Assembly: GCA_002224055.1 (NCBI GenBank)
Contig: AZLU01000044.1
Span: forward strand, 97,665-161,664
Source: Pezizomycotina sp. ARF18
Taxonomy: Eukaryota > Ascomycota
Length of the DNA stretch: 64,000 bases
Reading direction: 5' to 3'
Both the position numbers and the translations under genes were made by a program. Below the pieces are notes generated by a model, which was given only the letters and a program-made list of their open reading frames with translations, was not told where the DNA came from and did no database searches. Positions 48,220 through 61,400 of the stretch are shown here, piece by piece (the stretch's first letter is position 1; every line of letters begins with the position of its first letter).

Positions 48220-51200
48220 GGGGGGGGGGGGAATACAAGCAATCAAACAAACCTCTTTTAAACATTCTAATTAAAAACATCGAAGCAACGATATCTCTAG
48301 CGTAAACATCCTATAATCGCGATCAAACGTCATAACAAACAACAAACACCAGTTAATACTACTACTTAGTAGTGACAATCGTAACTCATAAACACCGTAA
48401 GAACTTTTATGAACACACCGAACCCACGACCTTAGACCTCTATAAGCGAGGTTAGCAAACCAGTGACATCGCGCTCCGATGTAGATTCGTGAAAAATTAT
48501 CAGCTTGGCCATCATGGTATGCCCGTAGCGACGTGTAGAACTAACAACAGATGCCGATAGGTGGATACGAAGGTTTAACAGAGATGTCGTCTAAATGAGC
48601 GATACCTTACAGTTGTCGAAGTTAATCGCCAGTGTCGAGAAGCTCACTATAAGTAGATGATGTAAAAGCTGGACGATGAGGGTGAGCGACATAGAAGTAA
48701 TTCCGCCCGCATCCAGGAACTAGATAAGAGTTTCTACGTCCTCAAGCTCCCCAAGCATAAACACAATCAAGTCCCGGTTGGGAGATATTACTATTACATT
48801 GTAAAAGAAACTCCGGCTTAGGTATATTACTGCTGTACTGTAGCGGGACTCTGGTTGGCGGATACATCGCGCTCAAACCGGAACTCCTGTGCAAGAGTAC
48901 CGCTAAGTAGGAAGATTCCATCGAAGTATAAACGATTACGGTAAACAACTACCCGCGGCAGGTATGATACGTAAAATCTAAAAGGTTTACAACTTCTTCA
49001 TGAGATGGCATAATCATTACTATTGATTAAGCCCCAACGAGGCGTAAGCGATACGCATTCGTAAAGTTACTCTGTGGAGATGCGATACAGATGTATCGTC
49101 AACCGCCTTTCCGGCATAGTTAGAGCAGAACGTCTCGATCAACAACATCATGAACAGACCATCCAAAGTACTGTAATCTACGGGTCGCTGGCATATAGTG
49201 TCCGGAAATAATATTTCAAATGAAGGGCGAAACCGCCAGCATAGTAGCTATTTCAATCTAAGCCATCGATCACCGCGCCCGATATCATGTCGATCCACAT
49301 CAATCGCGCTCTCCTATAGCTTTTTCGAGCAATATAGATTGGACTAATTCCTATGATATCGAATCGCAAGGTACCTCGGGACATAGATCTTAGATGGCGA
49401 CGACGGTGAAAATCATACTTGCACTATTGTCGACACCGCGGCTCATAATCTCGAGTTTTAATAACCCGGTACGGCAGATATATCGTACGAAAATGATAGA
49501 GCGAGAGTGTATAAATATCGGCGAAGACGTAAACCACGGTCCTTCGACATACTCATGTTTCAAATGGCAGTAGGCACACTGTGTCATGCGAGACCGTGCC
49601 ATAATGCATTACTCGGGAGAACAAGATTGCCATTACTAAGACATAGTCCGAAAGGTTACTACATGTAGCCCTTTCAAGCGCGGTAGATAAAGTTTGAATC
49701 TACTGTATTAGGCGCAGCTAATGAAATCGCCGACAAGAGCGCATAACATCACGAATTTGCAAAGACGGGTTCAATGCTGATATTTTTGTTGCTTTGTCAG
49801 AGCTGAAGGCGGAGTGACATATCATGAGGTCTTCGCTCGCACCACGCCATACGCTTCATCACACCTGCGAGCAGACATCCTGAAGACGTCGACCGACGAA
49901 AACCCGTTGGATATGGATACACGTCTCTCTAAACTGACTACAGCTAAAAGCCAATCTATTGCACTAGTGAAGAGGGATATCACACTACGCCTGTGTACTT
50001 TGGATATTGAGCTTCAAATGGAGCATTAGAAAAAAATCGTGCAGGTATCAAGTCGCTTATTGTACGTGGTACACCGTGATTTGCCCAACATACCCCTTCG
50101 GAAACCTGTAACGGCCGCAAAGCTCCATGCCCTATATAAGCGGGCTGTAACGTAGTATTCGGAATTAGCCAAGGCATAGAGAACCGTTGGAAGCAAAGGC
50201 GTGCGATATTATTCTCCGCGAAATGCTGCGATACTGAAATTACTTGTCGTCTGAAGCAAGCCGACCTCGAGTGACCCGCCATACCACCGGAAACAAGACT
50301 CCATTCAGGCTCGAGGTCGAACGCCGTATAACCTAATGAAGCCCACCAATACTCCTACCTTCATTGTATATTCAAGTATTAAACTGAGTAATCAGCTACA
50401 GACATACGCCAGTGTTTGACTTTCGCCGCAGCCTCACATCGCACAGCATAGACCTCAAATTTAATCAAAAAGAATGGTTATAGCCAACGAACGCCCCTCA
50501 GCCAATAAGTCAATTCACTTGAGCGACCACAACGCACCCGCCTTTGTATAATTTGTCGAGTAAATTAAAAAGACTATTTCATTGGTGCCTCGAGACAGGA
50601 ATCCGTGACTTGTATGTTAGTGCGAAAGGCGCTATAGAAAGATTTTGTGCAGAATGTGTATAGAACACACTTACTCCGTTGACTCACGCAAGGATTTTGT
50701 TTCAATTGATACTAAGAGATATCTTGACGCCAACTTTACACCATAACTCCCATTTCCATCGTGCAATGATGAAAATATTTGTTTAAGAAGTGCTACTCCA
50801 TACGAAGCTCAATGCCTCAAACTCATCCGGAAGTAGACTACCATACTAGCGTTGCGTTGGCAGCCTAAGGCCATAATATCTTTCAACAATCCGTGTGCTT
50901 GGTTATCTTAAAGCTTTCAGGCCTGCTACGCGATACGTCCCAGCTAGATTTTGTCTGCTAACAGCTTTATATAGTAGCTTTCAAATAAATCGGCGTATAA
51001 CTGTTCGGACTATAGTTAACACGGCCATTAACTTACGATCCAACGACGTCTACGAGGCGAATATATGTTCAACGATGAATGTACTTACAAACCACCGTCA
51101 ACTCATATGATGACATTAGCATACGCCAACGGCCCCGATGTGATATTTAGATTCTCTACAGTCGCTGGATTGGTCGTTAGACAAAGCGATCCGTCGTTGA

Positions 51201-53490
51201 TATTGGTAGTAAATCACGTGCTGGAAATATAGAAACGGTGCAAAGAGCAGTTCAATCCAACGCTACGCCATAGTGCTCTTGATGGCATGTATAGTTATCG
51301 TAAAGACGCCCCCGGAGTCATAAAGTTTCCGACGGGATCATGGAAGAACATGCATAGTCGAAGGATCTAACGGCAGAGTTTCAATGTGCGCTATGCTATT
51401 GAAATTTGTCTTAGCATACCCTCTCCATATCACTAAAAAAAATGTCTGCAATAATGCGCGGTTGCTATTGCATAAGGTTATCCCAAGCCGCGATGTATAT
51501 CGCTACATAATATCTCCGATGAGGTCAAAATCGAAGGTATCTAACAGCGCGGCTCCAGAAAACCGATATCGTAATGTCCTATGAAGGCGATCACGAATAC
51601 GCCGAAATTATAATTTGAGACTTGCAACTGGTACTCTACTTTATCTGCCTCCAAGCGGTACATCAACTCCTCTAACGCAGCCAATATGCCAAGCTATATA
51701 TTATCAAGAGAGCAGAGCAGTGCCAGAAGTCGCGAATACAAGCTGGCCCGATAGATGGAATATTGTTGATGTTATCCTTCTTCATAAACTGGTCAACCAC
51801 CGCGAGGAGAAGAGAGTAACGGACAGTACACATCTAGTAGAAACAGAAGTACAGCCCCAAGTATCATAACGAATTGGATATTTCGCAAGGTTGAGAGTTA
51901 CAATAGATAGCCAAACTCTTGAATTATAAACCACCCCCAGGCTTCTGATGACCAGTCTCATAGAATCGAGAATCCTAAGAAACTAAGAAATAAATCACTA
52001 AGAGCGAACACATCGCACTAGACTATCACGATAACCTGATTTGTTTGAGTTTTCGAATTAAATTTTTCCTGATCGATGGCGAAGGATGTCATTCATACTG
52101 GAATTTAGAAGTATACAAATAGCCTGAAGCTTGCTTACCTGCCGATAAAGCTAACGCGCCCGATGAAGCACTGACACTTAAAGTTAACAAGCTGCGCGAG
52201 GGGCAAGTTCATTGACTATAAATGTGAGAGGCCAGATGTAATAAAATGCTGAGAACTCCACTCGACCCAGGCAGGACGAGATCGTTTGAGGGGAGGCCAC
52301 AGATGCCATAATCGAGAACAAAAGGGGAAAAAGGAGCTCAGAACGCTTTACATATGGCTCCATCATTTCCCCAGATGCCAACCAGGCTAATACACAAGAG
52401 TACAAAGCCGTCCCATAGCCAAATATTTGTTGAATTAAACAGCCATGAGCAAACGAAACGAATACATAGCGCAACGCACTACCGAAACAATTTAAGAATT
52501 GGCAACTTCCGCCGGTAAGATAGCGTACTACTTTCTCTGAGAATTCTATGTGTACAGCGACCGTCTTTTCACAGGGTGAAGATCAGACTGTCGTTCGCGC
52601 TTACATCACATAGAAACAAAAAAAAAAAAAAAAAAAACGAGGCAAGCACTATTGCTTCAAGCGCATGAAGACAAGGGACCCCGAGCCATAATTAAAGTTG
52701 TAGTAATCATTACCGTTTCGTTATCTTCAGCTACCAATACGAAACTATAGTGCTTAATTGGAGGGCATGCTACGCGGTGTCAGCCTTCTCAAACGATACA
52801 GTTTAGAGTGATTACGTCATCCCGATATTAGTTGACAATGAAGTTGAGAGGGGCATTATAATGCTGTAAACTATCAAGCTGAAAGTTTTCCCTCAAGTGA
52901 TTCGGTCATGAAGACATGCGCCAGAATGCAAGACAGAAGAAATATTGCAGGCCAGAAATGCACTACATAACTAAGAGAAGATTGCTGGACGGCCAATTAT
53001 CGACAATTGAAGAGGGAGAACCCTCCGACAAAGCTTTCCTTCATATTAACAGGAGGTCTCATGATACTTCTTTCAATGATTTTGGTTATGCTTATATATT
53101 ACAGTCGCCTGAAGTTTATCAACTATCAAGGCGGGAAAATCAAGGTCAGGAAGAGAATAGCATAAACATCAATATTTTAAATAATCCGTATCTACGCTCC
53201 TTTTTCGCCTTTCCGTATACATCCTCCGGACAGGAAAGAAACAAGCTATAATGCAATTGAGAGTGCAACAAGAGCAAAGGATATAGAGTCCTACGGATGA
53301 TGAGACAATTTTGGGGAAATGTACAAGTATGTAGACGTATATTTCCGAAGCTGTAAGAAGGCAATGAACAGTACAAGAAGGATGCAATATTAAAAGAAAT
53401 GTAAAAAAATTTTTATGCAGTTCAATGAAACCGAAAGCTGTACATGCGTATTATCTCAACTGAGAAAATTACTACAATGCAATGTATTTT
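48220..53490. other. Gene-poor block beginning at a G12 run, unidentified
   Basis: Starts with twelve G at 48220-48231. For the next 5.2 kb no frame on either strand exceeds about 110 codons and none resembles a known family. The sequence looks unlike both the genes and the homopolymer-rich spacers: TpA steps are about as common as ApT (rough hand count of 48961-49140), CpG persists, and TAA/TAG are scattered in every frame. This would fit old mutated repeats, but no LTR pair, terminal inverted repeat or reverse transcriptase motif was found, so the identity is open. Confidence 0.4.
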
Positions 53491-53612
53491 TTTTTATTCA
53501 TCTAACAATTCAAGCTGCCCATTTGACCCTATTGAAAATCGTGCAATGTTAGTTACCGTAGTTCTTGAAACGTAAAAGAACTTCAAAATAAAAAGGATTA
53601 AGAGAAGAAAAC

Positions 53613-55718
53613 TTACACAGTCAACCCAGTAACTACCAGGATGATCGTGCTTGGCAGTATTATAACCACGTAGCTCCAGAATAATATCCTCGCCATAACA
53701 TTCTCGTACACTCCGTTCAGCTGGCAAATCTGCGCTAGCTGCAAAGCGCTCGGCGCCCCTGTGAGCAGGTAACAAACGATGATAAAAATCGGATCATCTA
53801 GAATGCTGACGGGATTGTACTTCGCCGCGAGCGCGAGCAGCGGGCCCATTATCACTATCGGCAGCAGCATCCTGCTGATCAAACTGGCAATGAGTAACTT
53901 GAGCTCGTGCCTCTTCGTCGCCTTGTGTACGTGGTCATCCTCGCCGTTCTGCTTCGGCATCTGCGACGAGTTTGCGAGGTTGGCTCCCAGCACGACGAGG
54001 ATTAACGGCACGGCGACCTGACCGGACTGGTTCACAGCACGCGTGACGGAGTTCTGCAAAAACGTACCCTCCGTGAAGAAGAGCTTCTTGAGGCGGGTAT
54101 GAAGGCGATGATGATGGATATTATCATCGCCCACAGCGGCGGGTTCATGAAGTCCCATAACTTCATGAGGAAGAACTTCACGTAGCGATACCAAAGGTTC
54201 TGCAGCCACGGCGGGCAGGTCACCTTCTTGCTTCCACCTTCTTCACCACATTCGTCGCCTTCGGCACGTGATACACGGCGGACGTACTTCTTGATGAACT
54301 TTGGAATGAGCGGCGAGTGTTCGCCCGTGGACGGGTCCGGCGAGCTAGGCGGTTCCGGGAAGGAGGTGATGTCGTTCGAATCGTACGAGTGATGGCGGGA
54401 AGGAGAATGTAAGCGAGAGGATCCGGGAGAGGTATGCGAACTCGAACCGGCGCGCGGCGTGAACGGTGTCCTAGTGCCGCCATCGCCGTGATCGGAATCC
54501 GTAAGATCAGAGCGGGTGGTTGTCGTGCGCAGATGGTGTCGCGGCTTTGGCGCATTCAGCTTGGGAACAGTGGCGGGTGCATCTTCTACTGGAGTCGGGT
54601 TAACAGTGCTAGGCGAGTTTGTCGAAACCGGCAGAGGACGTGTGTAGCTGCTTCCCCACGAGAACAGGATCGGTCGCTCATCCACCGGCGATGTTATCCC
54701 GTTGAATTCATTGAAACCGGGCGTCTGAATGGGTCTGCTGCTTGATCTTTCTGGCCTGCGTCTCCTCGTCGTACTCCCACTCGCTCTCGTCGTCGATCGA
54801 ATCCGTGCTCGGAGGCTCGCGGGAACCACAGGAACCGTTGGCGCCTCATCATGTAAGCCCATAGTACCGCCTTCTTCTACGGAATACTGATTCGAGGGCT
54901 GGAGGAGGTAGTTGTAGCCCCAGGTCCACCGCACGATCTGACCAGCTGCTGGAAATCATCAGTACAGGATACCGCGGGATGCGACGTCGCTATCGTTGTC
55001 GCGGGGATCTGATCCCAATGCAGGCCGCTAATCGTAAAACTGAGGGACAGGACGAGCGAAATTGGTAAGGAGTTGGAATTGCCGAAAACACCCATCGCAA
55101 CGACAAAGTTTCTGGCGCGCTTTCTAAGGCGGAAGAGTTTGGCGACGAGGATGGAGGAAATGTAGGAGACCAGGGTCATGATGACGAAGATCACCGGGAT
55201 GGCGACGAGTTCGGCGAACTTGTTGGATCCAGTTGCGCGGCCAATTTTGAAAATACTGCAACAAGTCATTAACATTAAATTTCCGAAGGATTATTCTTGC
55301 AATCTTCAAAAAAAAAAAAAAAAAAAAAATTAAATGAAGCGAAATAGCCGGAATTTTACTTACTCAGGCACGGCGTGAACAGGCTGACGTTCAGGTTACT
55401 CAGGAACTTCTGCTGCTCCGGATCGAACATCCCCATTCTGGCGATGATGTAACCGGGTAGCGAAATGCAAACAACTTCCATCACCGCTTCGAACACTAGG
55501 AGCACTAGGTGCCCTAATCCTTGCTGATTTGTCGTTACTGGCATTGCTGCTGTGATTACAGCTTTCGACATTGTTTCGATGAAGAGGTTCTGTTGTAGAT
55601 TCGGTGAAAGCGATGGTGATTGCGATTGCGATGGGAGTATTGCGCTACTTGAGATGTTGTAGGACCCATCGTTGGCTATCCGAAATGGAGGCGAACCGTT
55701 TAGCACCCATTGAACCAT
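53613..55718 (-). CDS. Auxin efflux carrier-like membrane transporter (ECM3 type)
   Basis: Member of the auxin efflux carrier (AEC) family in its fungal ECM3-like form. Start at 55718. The N-terminal five-helix bundle includes HLVLLVFEAVMEVVCISLPG and FLSNLNVSLFTPCL, then after an intron (about 55370-55262) FAELVAIPVIFVIMTLVSYI and the conserved FVVAMGVFGNSNSLPISLVL. A DGDNDSD-type stretch and RWTWGYNYLL precede a long hydrophilic loop (54880-54250) rich in Ser, Pro and Thr. The C-terminal bundle follows, with VPLILVVLGANLANSSQMP and FIIVCYLLTGAPSALQLAQI. The stop at 53613 follows GLTV. A donor-like GTAAGT overlaps it, so a short extra exon ending near 53494 is possible. Frame changes occur near 54990, 54950, 54760, 54240 and 54095. 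The transported substrate is unknown. Confidence 0.88.
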
Positions 55719-58435
55719 AATATAGGCTTTCTTTTTTTTTTCCCCTCTTGTAGGTTATTAAAGGTGACACGTGTGTGAGCGACCGCTTCGATGAGTGTAT
55801 TGAACGTGTCGATAATGACCAATGGCTTCTGGATTATAGTTTTGTTTTAGAATTCAAGATTTTGATCCAAATGATGGCGGGATATCCTGTTCTGTATCTC
55901 CAGGAACCAAGTGGACGGATATCAGTATTAAAAGGAATAGTGAAACAACGACGAAGGGATATTATTAAAAAAAAAAAAAAAAAAAAAAAAGAATAATGGT
56001 GAAGAAGAAAGATGTAATGTTAATGAAAGTGAGAGAGGAGCAGAAAGGAAAGAAGGGAAAAGAGAGAGAGAGAGTGGCGGCGATGTGGGATATATTTAAT
56101 GAAGGATGGATAGCGTTGGTGAGATAAGGGAAATAATAATAATAATGAAAGAGAAAGAAGGTTGCTAGAAAAAAAATGAAAAATAAATAACCTGATAATA
56201 AAATAAAATAAATTTATTTATTTATTTAAAAAAATTTTTTTTTTCGAAAGGTACAACTTACCCCTGCAGTCAGATGCGGGAAGATAAGGTACCCCCTTCC
56301 ACCTTTTTTTCTTTCCTTTCTTTTTTCCTTTTTTTTTCTTTTTCTTTCTTTCTATCAGCAAGGGAGTCAACGCCAAGTCACCGCCTCCGAGTGCAGATTT
56401 ATCCAATTCAAGATTGTTATTTTATTGTTCTCAGCTCATGTATATGAGAAGAGCCAGGCAAGCGAGACACTTCCGTGGGCTTGCTTCCAAGAGAAGTCCA
56501 AGAGAAATGCTGGGCTTGTTGGCAGGAATCATCCACGTAACCACCCTTACGCACCGCCGAACGCAGCTTCGTTATTGGGGGAGGACAGCAGGGCCGCAGG
56601 AGACGTGCGAGCCAATGTTTCACGGCCGATGACAGGAAGAGGAAAGAAGAGAGAGCAGACAGAGAATAGAATGAAGAGAATGAAAAGAGGGCGAAGTATA
56701 TCCCTCTTTCTTGCTGACGTTTTCTAGGAGGCGTCTCACGGCTATTCCTTATTGTTTTTCCGGTGTTGCGGGAGGAGAGCGTCGCTACTGGGAGAAGTGA
56801 CGGGTGAGAAGGCTTGAGGGTCTAATTGTATCAAAAAGCGGCTTTTGAGCGCGATTGAGGGAGTTTTGTGATCATGGAGCAGGTGTTGTATTCACTCATA
56901 TTCTACAATAAAAGCCCTTGGGCAATTTGACTAATATATGGATTGGATTATTTCATTGCTTTTAGATTCAAGTGCAAGCTTGATTTTAATTATATACAAG
57001 GGATGTTAATAATAATTTCAACAAGCTTCCCGGTCGCTTTGATTCTCCTCACGTTCAAAGATAGAAGCTTTCTCTCTTTGACATCATCTCCCCAGTTCAA
57101 TTCTCAAGGTGCCTGGCTCGCTCGAACAAGATAATATACATAAAACAAGGGAGAAGAAATCTCAGAAAGGAAGACAATCAAGGTTTTTGTTACCGGATGC
57201 AGGCAACACGGCGTTGTCTGCGAAGAAAAATAAAACTTACGAACCCTTTCGAAATTCGTATCCACTCGAATCGTGGGCAACGATCGCTGCCACTTCCGTG
57301 TGAACAAAAGAACTGTCGTGTGTGGGGGATCAGCTTTACTCGACGCTTGATGCAAGTCGGCTTTCTCCAGATTTCCATTTTACACCTCTTCTTTCGTCAT
57401 CGCTATATTCGAAATCGCCTTTTTCCCCTCTTTATTATTATTGACTTCATATTTACTCTATTTTTTTTTTTTTTTTTAACTTTTTGCACACCAAGATATT
57501 CGCTTCTTAGGCTTTATGAAAATGTGGAGCTTAATATTCAAGCTTTCCATTGTCGTGAGAAACGGTCATATATCGTGATTTTCCTTTTGACCATGATCCT
57601 TAACTCCATTTTTCAAGAAAAAAAAACGAAAACGAAATGCCCAGTTAGCCAAGCACGCCAGCCACCCGGGGCAAACGAGGATTGCCTCATCATTTTCACG
57701 GCCGCCCAGGCTACTCTCGCGCTCTACAAGGATAGTATCCCTGCACGGAAGCATCAAATCCCTATGAGCCTAAGAGTACCAAGATTTCTCAAGAAACGCG
57801 GTGCTCGTGGATGTAACTGGGGGAGCGAATGGCGTGCTTCTTTTCTCTGCATTCCTTTTTCACGTTTTTCCGACATTTATCCCTATTGGTTCAGAAAGGG
57901 ATTATCCGGCTGGTTCTCTTTCGTCTTTCTTTCTTGTCGCAGGCAGTCCAGAATACAAAAATCAAACCAGAAAGGTTTCAACTACTACGAGTATTATCCT
58001 GTTTGCTTGTCCCTCATGATTGCTTATCACTGGAAGTATTACCGAAAGGCGAATGTCTTACGACGAAGCTTATTACATTGAAAAAGGTAACAGGTTTTAC
58101 CGGACTCGCTCGGAGCAGCGGTTGAGACATCTTTTTTCTTTTTTCCTTTCGAGAGATTCCGGGGTACGATATTACGTTATAAGACATATTATTATTGCTC
58201 CGAGACATCGGCCCGATATTTGTTTCTTCATAGAGCTACGCGAAACATCGAGCGCTGCGTGCAATGGCGCAAGCCTCGGAAGAATAAAAGCTTTGTATCT
58301 TCTGCTAGAAAAGCTATCTAGCAGCAGCTAGCTAGAGCTCAAATAAGAAAAGTAGGAGAGCTATAGACGTATCGCTCAAGTGTTCACCAATACTCTAGGT
58401 AATTACTATGCCTGTGTAGGCAAAAGGCTGTAGTC
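55719..58435. other. Spacer upstream of the AEC gene
   Basis: AEC promoter region with A runs (around 55967-55990) and AG-rich leader-like DNA (56005-56080), then T/C-rich sequence. The longest open frame is 294 codons at 57197-58081 (+). It is low in coding character (Phe/Ile/Arg-rich, crosses a T17 run) and has no recognised domain, so I do not call it. Confidence 0.4.
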
Positions 58436-58484
58436 CTTAGCCTTTTTTTTTTTTTTTTTTTTTTTCCTAAGGAAAAAGGCTAAG
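58436..58484. repeat. Inverted repeat around a T23 run
   Basis: CTTAGCCTTTTT at 58436-58447 is the exact reverse complement of AAAAAGGCTAAG at 58473-58484. The T23 run (58443-58465) and the palindrome CCTAAGG (58466-58472) lie between. It marks the left edge of the gene-poor block that follows. Confidence 0.75.
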
Positions 58485-61400
58485 TAGCAAAATACAATCG
58501 TTAGTAAATCACCTCGTAGACTATACTAGCCCACCAATCAACGTACCCTAACCTCCACCAAGCAAACAGAAGGCACGATCAATAAAATCTCCAAATGCAT
58601 TCCGCGATCTTAGGGCATTATTAATATCACGTATAGCCTATCTCATAATCAACTTATTCCTCCCCTTCGTCTTTAGCCTTATAATCTCTAGAGAGATAGT
58701 ATAAGGCCATAATATCGTTAACTTCCTTATTCCTATACTACACTATTAAGTTTCATAACCTTTAATAAGTAATCGCTAGGCTTTCTCAGGATAGTCAATT
58801 ACCATAAAGCAAAGAAACTAATCAACTGTACGGAATCCGTCATAGAAGATCTTTACATCTCGCAAGGAGTTTACCAGAGTTTTTGAACAGATTTTACGAA
58901 AGAAACCAATTAACTATATTCTTATTACTTTTAACGATTAGCTAGCTATGGTCGTTTAGGAAACGTACGGTCTGATAGAAGCCTTTCGGAGGAATTTGAA
59001 GTCGTCAGAGAAAAATTATAATCTTTAAAGCAGGCTAAGTCTGATAATCCATATTCCCAGGATCTTAACGGAATGAATCAAGCACTGGTATCGTCTTTAC
59101 TTTGGAAAACATGCAATAACTATAGAACATTGAAAACGAAATAGCAAGTCAAACGTGATAATTTACTGCCCATGAATGCAAACGATAAGGCTCTAGACAA
59201 TAGCCTATGAACGATTCTGAATACCAGTCACGCCGGATAGCCCTTCGGCCACGGAAAGGAGACATAGGTACCAGGGTTTTCGTGATAAAGAACGATAACC
59301 TACTCCTAGTATGGATTTTAGTATCATGCCAGCAGCATTGGATCACTAAGTATATGAGTATCACCAGCGGTGGGCACCAACAAGAACTACCCAATTATTA
59401 TACTGTAGTGGGAAGAACTGTCGGTAATGGAGGTATGACAGGAAACGCGTGATCGTCATGTCTTGCTGTTATAATGCGCAATATGCGACGCATACACCTG
59501 CATTTTAGGGGGCAGCTATGATAATGCAAAATAGCACGGACTGGCACGCTTGTATGCGTATAAAAGAACTGCCCTCGACTTTACAAGGAGGCACCAGAGA
59601 TCGTGCAGGAGGAATCGGTCCTCAGTTATTGCGTCTCGTTATTATTTTACGTTATTGTTGTCGCCGTCGCGTTCTGTCAGTTTTCACGTTTTCAGTCGTT
59701 TTGTACGTACACAGAATAAAGCATCATTACTATTATTTTTACTTTAACGTCGTACGTAGCTGCTAGGATAGCACTGTTGCTATACGCCTTGATCATTCTC
59801 TCCCACAATACTTCACTTCTTAAACTATCCTGTCCAGTATTTATTCAAGGGTAATACCGAAATCAGCTACATAAACCCATGATGACGACTAGACGACATA
59901 CGTATCTGCGCCTTGTATTAATCTTCCCCATACTTAAATAGCAGGCACCTGTTTCCTTTGAACATTCTATCGTCGTCCTTATGACTCTGTGTTTTTAAAG
60001 TATGTTAGCAAAGGATCCCACAGTATGATATTGTGCAGTGTTGGTAAGCAAGATGAACCTGCTCTAGATTTCCCTCGCTTTATCGACCGACCTTCATCAA
60101 AATTTTATTAAATCTTTTTAAGTTGTAGCTAAAGGAGAACTTTCTTAAAGATAAACAACTAAGTTCGTAGTCGTCCTCTGCGATATCTCCTTCCCCTCCG
60201 CAGGACAGTATAAATGCCAAAAGCCGCTATAGCAGCTTACTTATACAGGAAAGTTGAAGGTCTGATATCAGAGCATCTCCATCTTGGATGCCTCAAGCGA
60301 CGAAAATATAAGTCCCTTATCTATATCATAGTGCCGACTATACTCAAGTAATTATCCAAGTGAAATCGCCAGGCCCGGATAGCGATGTAATTGCAATGGG
60401 TCTATTCTATCCAGGTGAACTGTCCTATTGAACTACAGAGGTGTTATAAATAAGGACAGAAAGAACAATCAAGTCAAGTGTACAATCAGCTATGCGGACT
60501 ATCGCACAATCCATGTTCATATTCGGCTTAACTTGTGCGCACTCAGGGGGACCGGCCTTCATATAGCAGGCTACAGGCGCTTGTATTTCAGCAGCGCGTA
60601 CTATCAAAAGATTGCATATTAAGCCGGTTTAAACACGGTTACGTAGAGCTAGGTTTGACGGATAGAACTGATATTTACTAGTAGCCTGGGTGTAGAGGTA
60701 TACATAAATTGTACACATAAATTGTACACAGAGACTTTGAAGTATAACCCCAAATTCGGCTCAGGAAAAGCTCAATTCCAGGATAATCATAACTAAGGAT
60801 TACTCAACGATTTAAAGAAAAGGTGTATATCATTATATACTAAATCAACTACATAAATAAGCTTATAAGTATTATGAATTATTTCAATAACACCTGTATA
60901 TATATGAAGACTAACCAAGTGTAGCATTTCCTATGATAGCTTCAAGCATTTAGTATGAGCACGAAGGATAGCGAGTCATAAGAAAACAGTCTGACTCTCA
61001 CGTAAGGATTTGCATAGCGTAGAGCTACAAAACTAATTAGAGAGTTATTCCAATAAATTTACTTTCAGAGACATTATAGTGAAAGTAGTATTACTAGGAT
61101 AAGTAAGGAGCTAACAAAACCTATAAAATTCAAAACCCTTTCCAACGCATAAGAAAAAGCAAAGGGATAGGCTTCTTCCTGCTAAAATCCACAAGGCATA
61201 CGAGAGGTGTTCCAGAGAGCTATGATATTGTTAGTTAGTTTTCCCAAAAGTTTCATATTACCATTGGGAATTTTTAAGTATCATTTGAAATTGAGATATC
61301 CCGCTCTTATCATCTCTGAATGGTCCATCCCGTCAAAAACCTCATGACAAAATCCAAGCTATCTGATGAACCTAACAATGCAACTGTAAATGGCCTTATA

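Noticed and set aside
52184-52474. 96-codon hydrophobic frame on the minus strand
   Set aside because: Isolated in the gene-poor block, no family match or leader-like context; length is compatible with chance.
57197-58081. 294-codon open frame on the plus strand
   Set aside because: Composition is Phe/Ile/Arg-rich and crosses a T17 run, with no domain recognised; an intact long frame is also out of keeping with how real genes look in this window.
58485-59000. Possible minus-strand transposase remnant
   Set aside because: With stops read through, the frame gives no catalytic motif or helix-turn-helix I could name; similarity was impressionistic.
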